A stretch of 64,000 nt of DNA from JAEUHQ01 sp964538915. GTDB taxonomy: Bacteria > Planctomycetota > UBA1135 > UBA2386. Numbering within the stretch: the first letter of the stretch is position 1; every line of letters begins with the position of its first letter. The notes under the pieces are model-generated. The model was not told the origin of the DNA. It saw nothing but the letters and a program-made list of their open reading frames with translations, and did no database searches. Location: assembly GCA_964538915.1 (NCBI GenBank), contig CAZIFB010000006.1, positions 62,001 through 126,000 of the forward strand, read 5' to 3'. Both the position numbers and the translations under genes were made by a program. Below are positions 57,237-64,000 of this stretch, one piece after another.

Positions 57237-57899
57237 ATGCGTATCCTTCCTGCGATCAGTCAGTTCCTGCTCGTTCTGCTCGCCGCATGCGGTTCGACCT
57301 CGGAGCTGCTGCCGACGCCCGGCGCCGTCGGCTTCGACGACGCGACTTCGGTGTCCACGTGGCGGTTCGAGAGCACCGGCGGCACCGGGCCGCACGCGAC
57401 GTGGCAGGCACACGCCGACGCGACCGCGATCTCGCCGCCGTCGGTGATGTCGTTGGTGAAGACGAACCACGAGTCGGAGGACCGCTTCAACCTGTGCTGG
57501 ACCGACGCGATCGGGATCAGCCACGGCGACCTTCGTGTGTGCATGCGCGCCGACGGCGGCGTCGTGGACCGCGGCGGGGGGCCGATGTGGCGCGTGCAGG
57601 ACGCGAACAACTACTACGTCTGCCGCTACAACCCGCTCGAGTCGAACTTCCGCCTCTACGTCGTGAAGGACGGCGTGCGGCGCCAGCTCGCGAGTGCGCT
57701 CGTCGAGACGAACGGCGGTGCGTGGCACCGCATCGAGGTCCATCACGTCGGCAGGAAGATCGTCTGCTCGTTCGACGGCAACCCGCTGCTCACTGCCGAC
57801 GACGACACGATCCAGGCCCGCGGCGGCGTCGGGCTCTGGACGAAGGCCGACGCGTGCACGTCGTTCGACGATCTCTCCGTGAGCGCGTCGAAGTCCTGA
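57237..57899 (+). CDS. Lipoprotein with a LamG/DUF1080-like domain
   Basis: This 220-residue protein has a lipoprotein signal (FLLVLLAACGS) and a jelly-roll domain (FDDATSVSTWRFESTGGTGP; RVQDANNYYVCRYNPLESNF; HRIEVHHVGRKIVCSFDGNP; GGVGLWTKADACTSFDDLSV). The pattern is that of concanavalin-like/DUF1080 domains, which often bind sugars. Base composition is back to the genome norm here. It ends one base before a convergent gene. Confidence 0.7.
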   Translation: MRILPAISQFLLVLLAACGSTSELLPTPGAVGFDDATSVSTWRFESTGGTGPHATWQAHADATAISPPSVMSLVKTNHESEDRFNLCWTDAIGISHGDLRVCMRADGGVVDRGGGPMWRVQDANNYYVCRYNPLESNFRLYVVKDGVRRQLASALVETNGGAWHRIEVHHVGRKIVCSFDGNPLLTADDDTIQARGGVGLWTKADACTSFDDLSVSASKS

Positions 57900-57900
57900 G

Positions 57901-58521
57901 TCAGGGCTCGGCGACGCAGAGGCCGGCGCGGATCGGCGCCCAGCCCACGCTGCAGCCGAGTTCCTCGAACCAGGCCGCGGCGACGTCGGCACACGTGTTG
58001 GGGAACCAGTAGGAAGAGTCGTACGGCACGAAGACCCAGCGGTACCCGGGTCGCCGCACCGCCTGCGCGATCGCCGCGGCATGTTCGTGTTCGAGCCGGG
58101 CGCGCAGTGCGCTCGCTTTCTCCGCTTCGACGACGACGGGCGACAGCTCGGCCCACCACGCGTTCGTGCGCAGCTCGTCGGCGGTCCGGGCGCCGAACGT
58201 GCGGCGGCCGAGGGTTCCCTGCGTCGGCCAGAGCACCGTTCCGAACACGTGGTACCACGCGTCTTCACCGAGCGCGAACCAGCCCCAGTCGCCGAAGCCG
58301 AACTCGACGAACTCGCCGTCGGGCCCCTGCGGCGGCAGCACGATGCCGGTGTGCATCGCCTCGTGCAGCAGGAACACGGTCGCCGGGTTCGCCACGTCGT
58401 GCGGCGGAGTGATCGTCGACGTGCAGGAGGCCCAGAGCAGGATGCCCGTGGCCACGGCCGCGGCGACGGCGAGCCGGCGTCGTCGCTTGCGGCGCGCGCG
58501 CTTGCCGTCGACCTGCGTCAC
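57901..58521 (-). CDS. DUF2459-like membrane protein
   Basis: This 206-residue protein has an Arg/Lys-rich start and one helix (LAVAAAVATGILLWASC). The domain that follows shows HEAMHTGIVLPPQG, FVEFGFGDWGWFALGED and LWPTQGTLGRRTFG, resembling DUF2459, whose conserved His and GxGDxG suggest a peptidase-like or amidase-like fold. GTG 58521 overlaps the stop of the upstream dehydratase. Confidence 0.6.
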   Translation of the reverse strand: MTQVDGKRARRKRRRRLAVAAAVATGILLWASCTSTITPPHDVANPATVFLLHEAMHTGIVLPPQGPDGEFVEFGFGDWGWFALGEDAWYHVFGTVLWPTQGTLGRRTFGARTADELRTNAWWAELSPVVVEAEKASALRARLEHEHAAAIAQAVRRPGYRWVFVPYDSSYWFPNTCADVAAAWFEELGCSVGWAPIRAGLCVAEP

Positions 58522-59522
58522 GGCGCGGGCGCTCCGCGGCGCAGCAGCGCGGCGAACGTCTCCGCGTCGACGTTCGCGCCGCATACGACGAGGCCGATGC
58601 GTTTGCCGGCGAGCTGGTCGCGCTTCTGGATCATCGCGGCGGTGGTGGCGGCGCCCGCCGGTTCGACGGCGAGTTTGCCGTCGGCGAACAGGAGCCACAG
58701 CGCCCGGCACAGTTCGTCGTCGTCGACGAGCACGATCTCGTCGACGAAGCGGCGGCACAGCGCGAACGTGCGCGGCATCGCCGTCGGCGCGCCGAGACTG
58801 TCGGCGATCGTCTGCACACGCTCGATGCGCTGCGGGCTTCCGGCCGTGAAACTGCGATGCATCGAGTCGGCGCCGCGCGGTTCGACGCCGATCACACGGC
58901 AGCGCGGCTGGAGCTGCTTCACCGCGGCGGCGACGCCCGCGGCCAGTCCGCCGCCGCCGATCGGCACGAACAGCGCGTCGAGCTGGCCGGTCTGCCGCAG
59001 GAACTCGAGCCCGAGCGTCGCCGCGCCGAGCACCATCGCGTCGCTCTCGAACGGGTGCAGGAACGTACGGCCCTCGTCGCGTTCGATGCGCTCCGCGGTC
59101 GCGAACGCCGTCGCGATGTCGGCGACCAGAACGACCTCCGCGCCGAGTTCGCGGCAGGCGGCGACGCGCGCCGGGTTCGCGTTCGACGGCATGACGACTT
59201 TCGCGTGCACCGACAGTGCGCGGCCGGCCCACGCGACTGCGAATGCGTGGTTGCCGGCGCTGACCGCCGTGACGCCGCGCTGCCGCGCCGCGTCGTCGAG
59301 GCGCCTCATCGCGAGCACGACGCCCCGCGTCTTGAACGAGCCGGCGTGCTGGAACAGCTCGAGCTTGAGCCAGAGCGAAGCGCCCGCGGGCTTCTTCGCG
59401 TCGATGCGGTGGCCGCTCCACTGCCAGGCGGGGGTCTCGCGCACATGGCCGTCGAACTCGACGCGCGCGCGCTGGATCGTCTCGAGCCCGGGGATCGGGA
59501 CGTCGTTCGCGACGGAACTCAT
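58518..59522 (-). CDS. Threonine dehydratase/serine racemase-like PLP enzyme
   Basis: This 334-residue fold-type II PLP enzyme has ELFQHAGSFKTRGVVLAM with the PLP Lys, VTAVSAGNHAFAVAWAGRAL, PIGGGGLAAGVAAAVKQL, and LVVCGANVDAETFAALL. It deaminates threonine or serine, or racemises serine. The ACT domain of biosynthetic IlvA is absent, so a catabolic or racemase role is more likely. I chose ATG 59522; the frame extends further but without similarity. Confidence 0.85.
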   Translation of the reverse strand: MSSVANDVPIPGLETIQRARVEFDGHVRETPAWQWSGHRIDAKKPAGASLWLKLELFQHAGSFKTRGVVLAMRRLDDAARQRGVTAVSAGNHAFAVAWAGRALSVHAKVVMPSNANPARVAACRELGAEVVLVADIATAFATAERIERDEGRTFLHPFESDAMVLGAATLGLEFLRQTGQLDALFVPIGGGGLAAGVAAAVKQLQPRCRVIGVEPRGADSMHRSFTAGSPQRIERVQTIADSLGAPTAMPRTFALCRRFVDEIVLVDDDELCRALWLLFADGKLAVEPAGAATTAAMIQKRDQLAGKRIGLVVCGANVDAETFAALLRRGAPAP

Positions 59523-59575
59523 CGGTTGGCGGAGGAGAGACCCGACGCCCCCGTCACCTGGGTTGCAACACACTT

Positions 59576-59597
59576 GCCGGCGGCACACACCGCCGGC
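59576..59597. promoter_or_regulatory. Perfect 8-bp hairpin in the dehydratase leader
   Basis: GCCGGCGG-CACACA-CCGCCGGC forms an 8-bp stem with a 6-base loop, 54 bases before the dehydratase start on the minus strand. It could end the upstream thioesterase transcript or attenuate this one. The 236-base gap shows no gene. Confidence 0.4.
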
Positions 59598-59758
59598 CAC
59601 CTATTCACCTCAGTCCCATTCGCCGCGATGCAAGGGATGACCGCGGCTCTACGACCTTGCGGTCGCGGTGCCGGAAACGTCGGGAGGCCGAACGGTAGCG
59701 AGTTTGTGCGCCGGGCGAGCCGGAATCTCGTCTCCTGGTCGCACCGCCGACCGCGGAA

Positions 59759-60220
59759 CTACCATCGATGGAACGCCGGGTGTCCTTCGCGCACCGCCAC
59801 GAAGAGGCCGTCGCACGAAGCGCACACGCGACCGCCCGCTTCGAGCGTGCCGGTGATCTTCGCGCGGTCTCCCTGGATCTCCGCGACCTTCGCGCGCAGG
59901 GTCACCGGGCCGTTCGTCGGCGTCGGCCGCCGCAGCTTGATCGTGTACTCCGCGGTCACCGTGCACGGCGGGTGGTCCTGGCCGGCGGCCTTCATCAGGA
60001 AGTACGCGGCGGTCCAGTTGCAGTGGCAGTCGAGCAGCGAGCCGACGATGCCGCCGTTCAGCATGCCGGGGAACGCCTCGTGCATCGTCTTCGGTTGCCA
60101 CGTGCAGACGACCTCGTCGCCCTGCACGAAGCTCTTGATGCGCAGGCCGTCGGCGTTGGCCGGGCCGCAGCCGAAGCACGCGTTCTTCGGGGCGTAGCGA
60201 TCCTGCAGGCTCTGTTCCAT
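59759..60220 (-). CDS. Hotdog-fold thioesterase (PaaI-like)
   Basis: This 153-residue protein begins YAPKNACFGCGPANADGLRI, a frequent N-terminal Cys motif in this branch. The hotdog core includes LNGGIVGSLLDCHCNWTAAY and VTAEYTIKLRRPTPTNGPVT. It likely hydrolyses an acyl-CoA thioester; the acyl group is unknown. Confidence 0.78.
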   Translation of the reverse strand: MEQSLQDRYAPKNACFGCGPANADGLRIKSFVQGDEVVCTWQPKTMHEAFPGMLNGGIVGSLLDCHCNWTAAYFLMKAAGQDHPPCTVTAEYTIKLRRPTPTNGPVTLRAKVAEIQGDRAKITGTLEAGGRVCASCDGLFVAVREGHPAFHRW

Positions 60221-60263
60221 CGTTCGGATGATGACGTCGTGAAGGAGTGATTGGAAACGCGGC

Positions 60264-60740
60264 TCAGGCCATCAGGCTCGCGACCCGCGCGCCGACGTCC
60301 ATCAGGAGTTGCGTCTCCGCCGCGGTGAAGTCGTACGGCACCGGCTTCGCGACGCCGAGCACGCCGCGCAGCTCGCCGCGGAGGAGCATCGGTGCGGCGA
60401 GCGAGCCCTCCATCTTGGTCGTCTTCGCGTTCGGTCGCGCGACTCCGCTCGTGTCCGTCTGGAGGTTGCAGACCTGCACCGGTTCCTTGCGCTGCGCGGC
60501 GATGCCTGCCATGCCCTTGCCGATCGGGATCACGTTCACCTTGTCGAGCAGCGGCGGCGGCAGCCCGCGCTGCGCGGCGAGATGGAGCATGTCGTCGTCG
60601 GTGCGCAGCAGGTGCACGGTGCCGACGACGCAGTCGAAGTGACGCAGCAGGCGATCGAGCAGCGCGTCCCACTGCGGCGGCTTGCCGCGAACGAGCAGTT
60701 CGTCCACGGCGCGGACGAGGGCGTGCGGTTCGGGATTCAT
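60264..60740 (-). CDS. Single GAF-domain protein
   Basis: This 158-residue protein is one GAF domain: FDCVVGTVHLLRTDDDMLHL, then IPIGKGMAGIAAQRKEPVQV, MEGSLAAPMLLRGELRGVLG and ETQLLMDVGARVAS. GAF domains bind small ligands or sense redox or nitrogen oxides; no output domain is attached. It is on the same strand as the thioesterase. Confidence 0.75.
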   Translation of the reverse strand: MNPEPHALVRAVDELLVRGKPPQWDALLDRLLRHFDCVVGTVHLLRTDDDMLHLAAQRGLPPPLLDKVNVIPIGKGMAGIAAQRKEPVQVCNLQTDTSGVARPNAKTTKMEGSLAAPMLLRGELRGVLGVAKPVPYDFTAAETQLLMDVGARVASLMA

Positions 60741-60752
60741 GGTGCGCGGATG

Positions 60753-61529
60753 CTAGCCGCTCTCGTGCGGCGGGATGAGGGCGCGCACCACCGCCCCGAT
60801 GACGTGTCCGTCCGTCGCGCGGTGGCCGTATTCGTCCGCCGGCGGGCGGGAGCCCATCGGAACGCCGTCGCGACGGAACGTCATCGCGCTGGCGGCATCG
60901 ACGACGGCGGACAGGTGCACTTCGCGCACGCCGGTCGCGGCGATGAGCGCCTGCACGTTGTCGGGCCGTACGCCGGCGCCAGCCATCACGACCAGGTCCG
61001 TACCCGCGTTGGCGACGTGCCGTGCGATCGCGATCGCGCCCGCGGGGGCGGACGCCGCCTGGCCGGACGTGAGCACGCGCGCTGCACCGAGGCGCCGCAG
61101 CGCATCGAGGGCGCGATCCGGATCGGCGCAGAGGTCGAACGCGCGGTGGCAGGTGAACGGCAGTGGCGTCGCCGCGGCGATGAGTTCGCGCATGCGTTCT
61201 TCGTCGAGCTGGCCGTCGGCGCGCAGTACGCCGCCGACGATGCCGTCGGCGCCGGCATCGCGGGCGTGGCGGACGTCGCGCAACATCACGGCGAACTCGT
61301 CCGGCGAATAGAGGAAGTCACCGCGCCGCGGACGGATCATCGCGAACACCGGGATGCGCACCGCGGCGCGCACCGCGTCGAGCAGTCCGCGGCTGGGGGT
61401 CACGCCGCCTTCGCCGAGGCTTGCACACAGCTCGAGGCGGTCCGCCCCGGCCGTCGCCGCGACGCGGGCGCCAGCGAGCGAGTCGACAGCGACCTCGACG
61501 GCGACCCGTGCATTGGCGGAAGCGTGCAC
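60753..61529 (-). CDS. cutC: CutC-family protein
   Basis: This 258-residue TIM-barrel protein has VEVAVDSLAGARVAATAGAD, RLELCASLGEGGVTPSRGLL, IRPRRGDFLYSPDEF, FTCHRAFDLCADPDRALDAL and MAGAGVRPDNV, the CutC pattern. CutC was linked to copper handling; its enzymatic role is not settled. The start is GTG 61529, divergent from the FHA-protease gene with only 18 bases between. Confidence 0.85.
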   Translation of the reverse strand: MHASANARVAVEVAVDSLAGARVAATAGADRLELCASLGEGGVTPSRGLLDAVRAAVRIPVFAMIRPRRGDFLYSPDEFAVMLRDVRHARDAGADGIVGGVLRADGQLDEERMRELIAAATPLPFTCHRAFDLCADPDRALDALRRLGAARVLTSGQAASAPAGAIAIARHVANAGTDLVVMAGAGVRPDNVQALIAATGVREVHLSAVVDAASAMTFRRDGVPMGSRPPADEYGHRATDGHVIGAVVRALIPPHESG

Positions 61530-61547
61530 GCTCCCTATGGTGCGGGC

Positions 61548-62933
61548 ATGCGACCGCAATTGCTGCACCTTTCCGGGCCGGAGCGCGGTCGCACGGTCAC
61601 GTACGAAGGTCCTGTCGTGCGGATCGGTTCGGACGCCGCGAGCGATGCGCGGCTCACCGCGCCGGGCGTCGCGCCGCAGCACGCGCGCATCGACTGGGTC
61701 GAGAGCGAATGCCAGTTCCACCTGCGGCGCATCGACGGGCAGGTCTTCGTGAACGGCAACGAAGTCGAAGAAGTCATCCTGCAGGACGACGACCAGATCG
61801 AGTTCGGCGCGGACGGGCCGACGGCGCGCTTTCGCATCTACGTGCCGATCGGCGCTGTCTGCAAACCGGTGCGTCGCATGCTGGCCGACGCGCGCGACGT
61901 CGCGCGTATGAGCGGCGGAGCCGCGGCGACGCAGACGCTGACGCGAGATCTGCTGACGCAGGCCACTCCGACGCTGAAGGTCGGCGTGCCCGCGGTGGTG
62001 GTCGCGAGCGCGTTCCTGGCCGGCTGGCTCGGCGGCTGGGTCGGCAGTCGACCGACGGAGAGCGAGCGCGCACGCAGTGCGGACATGGTGACGCACGCCG
62101 AACTCGAGGATCTGCGGCAAGAGGCGCGGAAGCAGCAGGACCAACTGCGTTCGATGGCCGAGGCGAACGCGAGCGTGCGCCGCATCCAGAAGGAGTGGAG
62201 CCGCGGCGTGTGCCTCATGCACGGCGTCTTCCGCGTCCGGCACTCCGACGGCAGCTGGGTCGAGCAGCGCGGGCGTCCGCTCGAGTACGAGTACACGGGG
62301 TCGGGTTTCCTCGCGACGAAGGATGGTCACGTCGTCACGAACCGGCACGTGGCGCTGCCGTGGCTGGAGGTCGAGGATCTCGGTCCGCTCGTCGCGCGGG
62401 GCGCCACGCCCGAGTTCGTGCACTTCACGGCGACCTTCCCCGGACGTGCGCCGATCGACGTGTCCGCGACCACCATCCAGCGCCGCACCGACGACCTCGA
62501 CGTCGCGGTCGTGAAGCTGGATCCGGCGCAGCTGGACGGAGTTCCCGTGCTGCCGCTGCATCACGGTGCGACCGACTCGGACGACCAGCGTGCGATCGTC
62601 GTCGGCTATCCCCTCGGCCTCGCGGCGCTGCTCGCCCGCGCCGATCCGCAACTCGTCGAGGGGTTGCAGCAGCGCTCGGCCAGTCTCACCGATGCCATCG
62701 CCGAACTCGCTGCCGCGTCGCAGGTGAGTCCGTTGATCACGCAGGGGATCGTCAGCGACCAGAAGGACTTCGCGATCGTCTACGACGCCGCGACGACCTT
62801 CGGCGGCTCGGGCGGGCCCGTGTTCGGCGGGACGGGCGAAGTGATCGCGGTGAACGCGGCGATCATGCAGAACTTCGGCGGCGCGAACCTCGGTGTGCCG
62901 ATCCGGTTCGCCCTGGAACTGCTGCCCAAGTAG
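61548..62933 (+). CDS. FHA domain fused to a membrane-anchored trypsin-like protease
   Basis: This 461-residue protein has an FHA domain (residues 1-105; VVRIGSDAASDARLTAPGVA, QVFVNGNEVEEVILQDDDQI), one membrane helix (VPAVVVASAFLAGWLGGWV), a coiled coil, and a trypsin/DegP-like domain. Its triad is TNRHVALP (His), DDLDVAVVKL (Asp) and TTFGGSGGPVFG (Ser). The FHA half, preceding the helix, would be cytoplasmic and bind phosphothreonine, and the protease would be outside, giving a possible transmembrane signal from a Ser/Thr kinase to proteolysis. Confidence 0.8.
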   Translation: MRPQLLHLSGPERGRTVTYEGPVVRIGSDAASDARLTAPGVAPQHARIDWVESECQFHLRRIDGQVFVNGNEVEEVILQDDDQIEFGADGPTARFRIYVPIGAVCKPVRRMLADARDVARMSGGAAATQTLTRDLLTQATPTLKVGVPAVVVASAFLAGWLGGWVGSRPTESERARSADMVTHAELEDLRQEARKQQDQLRSMAEANASVRRIQKEWSRGVCLMHGVFRVRHSDGSWVEQRGRPLEYEYTGSGFLATKDGHVVTNRHVALPWLEVEDLGPLVARGATPEFVHFTATFPGRAPIDVSATTIQRRTDDLDVAVVKLDPAQLDGVPVLPLHHGATDSDDQRAIVVGYPLGLAALLARADPQLVEGLQQRSASLTDAIAELAAASQVSPLITQGIVSDQKDFAIVYDAATTFGGSGGPVFGGTGEVIAVNAAIMQNFGGANLGVPIRFALELLPK

Positions 62934-63027
62934 AAAAAGGCCGAGCAATCGGCGGGGGATGTGGGAAACTCCGGCGATCCGCGGCCGGTCAGCCGCGGCA
63001 TCCGGCCGCGGCTGCGGCCGCAGCACC

Positions 63028-63966
63028 ATGGACGGAACGGCGCCGGGGCGGCAGGCAGAGAAGGTCGATCGCGGAGGACTCGGTCCCCGCGGGCGCGGCC
63101 TGTTCGGCCGCCTGCTCGACGGTCTGCGCGCTGCACCCACGGTGCGCCGCGAGGCGGTGACCATCGCCATCGCGAGCGGCAAGGGCGGAACGGGCAAGTC
63201 GTTCCTGTCGACGTCGCTCGGCGTCCTGCTGCACGGCGCGAACAAGCGCACCGTGCTCGTCGATTGCGACTTCGGTCTCGCGTGCGACCACCTTCTGCTC
63301 GGCGTCCGGCCCACGTTGACCCTGCAGCAGCTGCTCGCCGGTCAGGCGACCGTCGATCAGGTGCTCTGCACGTCGCCTGCCGGGCTGCGCCTGCTGCCGG
63401 GTGCTTCGGGTGTCCGCCGCATGGCGAACCCGAGCGACAAGGAACTGCTCGCGTTCGCCCGCGAACTCGGCGTACTCGCTGCGCGCGAGGACGTGCTGCT
63501 GCTGGATCTCGGCGCCGGGATCGCGCCGTCGACGGTGCTGACGATGCTCGCCGCCGACTGGATCGTGCTCGTGACGCAGCCCGAGATCGCGGCGCTCGTC
63601 GATGCCTACGCCGTCGTGAAGAGCATCGCGCAGCTCAACGAACGGGCGCGCTTCCTCGTGGTCGTGAACCGCGTTCCGTCGAAGGGTCGCGGCGAACTCG
63701 CCTTCCAGCGCCTCACCGAAGTCGCGCGCCAGCACGTGGGGGTGCAGCTGCACTACCTCGGCGAGATCACCGACGACAACGCGGTGACGCAGCACCGTCT
63801 GGGCCAGCTGCCGCTCGTCGCCACCGAACCGGATGCGCCGACGTCGGTGTGCCTGCGAGCCCTGTTGGAACGGCTCGAGATGTCGGTCGGAGGTTTCGTC
63901 GCGCGCGAAGTGGCGGGCGACCAGGGCATCGAAGCCCGGTTCCGGCAGCACCGCCTGTTCCTCTGA
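63028..63966 (+). CDS. MinD/FlhG-like ATPase
   Basis: This 312-residue ParA-superfamily protein has the deviant Walker A IAIASGKGGTGKSFLSTSL, VLVDCDFGLACDHLLLGVRP, VLLLDLGAGIAPSTVLTM and VLVTQPEIAALVDAYAVVK. FlhG (YlxH) proteins of this form control flagellar or other complex placement; MinD places the division site. No flagellar genes are in view. The start ATG 63028 is chosen; an ATG at 62959 would add 23 unconvincing residues. It follows the FHA-protease on the same strand. Confidence 0.83.
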   Translation: MDGTAPGRQAEKVDRGGLGPRGRGLFGRLLDGLRAAPTVRREAVTIAIASGKGGTGKSFLSTSLGVLLHGANKRTVLVDCDFGLACDHLLLGVRPTLTLQQLLAGQATVDQVLCTSPAGLRLLPGASGVRRMANPSDKELLAFARELGVLAAREDVLLLDLGAGIAPSTVLTMLAADWIVLVTQPEIAALVDAYAVVKSIAQLNERARFLVVVNRVPSKGRGELAFQRLTEVARQHVGVQLHYLGEITDDNAVTQHRLGQLPLVATEPDAPTSVCLRALLERLEMSVGGFVAREVAGDQGIEARFRQHRLFL

Positions 63967-64000
63967 TCGCGCCGCGCCGGCCCGTGCGAGTGTGTCAGAT

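Overview
The window is one contiguous, very GC-rich bacterial chromosome segment with about 58 protein genes packed on both strands. I see no rRNA, intact tRNA, CRISPR array, insertion sequence or replication origin. Three things suggest a Planctomycetota-like, outer-membrane-bearing bacterium. There are secreted beta-rich proteins with generic C-terminal domains (16972-18999, 24427-26316), two outer-membrane barrels plus lpxA, and many hypothetical secreted proteins beside a standard housekeeping set. The phylum is an inference; the Gram-negative envelope is well supported. Start and stop codons often overlap as ATGA or GTGA, so many neighbours are probably translated as coupled units.

Layout. 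1-5.4 kb: a membrane-protein gene interrupted by TAA, an SGNH hydrolase, two tandem secreted thioredoxin-fold paralogues, a polyphosphate glucokinase and a metallo-beta-lactamase-fold hydrolase. In the second thioredoxin paralogue the first Cys of CGPC is replaced by an in-frame TGA, with a hairpin just downstream; this looks like a selenoprotein. 5.6-15.8 kb: a DUF2959 lipoprotein, then an apparent electron conduit made of a membrane FeS-flavoprotein with b-heme-like helices, a 23-heme cytochrome c, an outer-membrane barrel, a 7-heme lipoprotein cytochrome and an 11-heme cytochrome. 15.8-29.3 kb: an esterase, secreted proteins, a TPR glycosyltransferase-like protein, a DTW-domain tRNA enzyme, MobA, DUF971, an M64 peptidase, a Dus enzyme and an ArsR/SRPBCC pair. 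29.4-36.0 kb: a thioredoxin/TPR protein, lipoproteins, an ECF sigma factor with a membrane partner, and glyA. 36.2-43.8 kb: speA, an NYN nuclease, another barrel, and a molybdate operon (HTH-TOBE regulator with an operator-like palindrome, then modABC). 43.8-50.8 kb: two degenerate M16-like proteins, lpxA, a PTS enzyme I homologue lacking key catalytic residues, and a phosphoglycerate mutase. 50.8-64 kb: small-molecule and RNA/DNA repair enzymes, a lower-GC patch of hypothetical genes (55.5-57.2 kb), a threonine-dehydratase-like enzyme, CutC, an FHA-protease and a MinD/FlhG-like ATPase.

The strongest leads are the UGPC thioredoxin-like selenoprotein candidate beside its Cys paralogue, and the 41-heme cytochrome/porin/flavoprotein cluster, which may move electrons between the cytoplasm or membrane and the cell exterior. 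Secondary leads are the compositionally odd patch at 55.5-57.2 kb, the degenerate enzyme I, and several exact palindromes in promoter regions.
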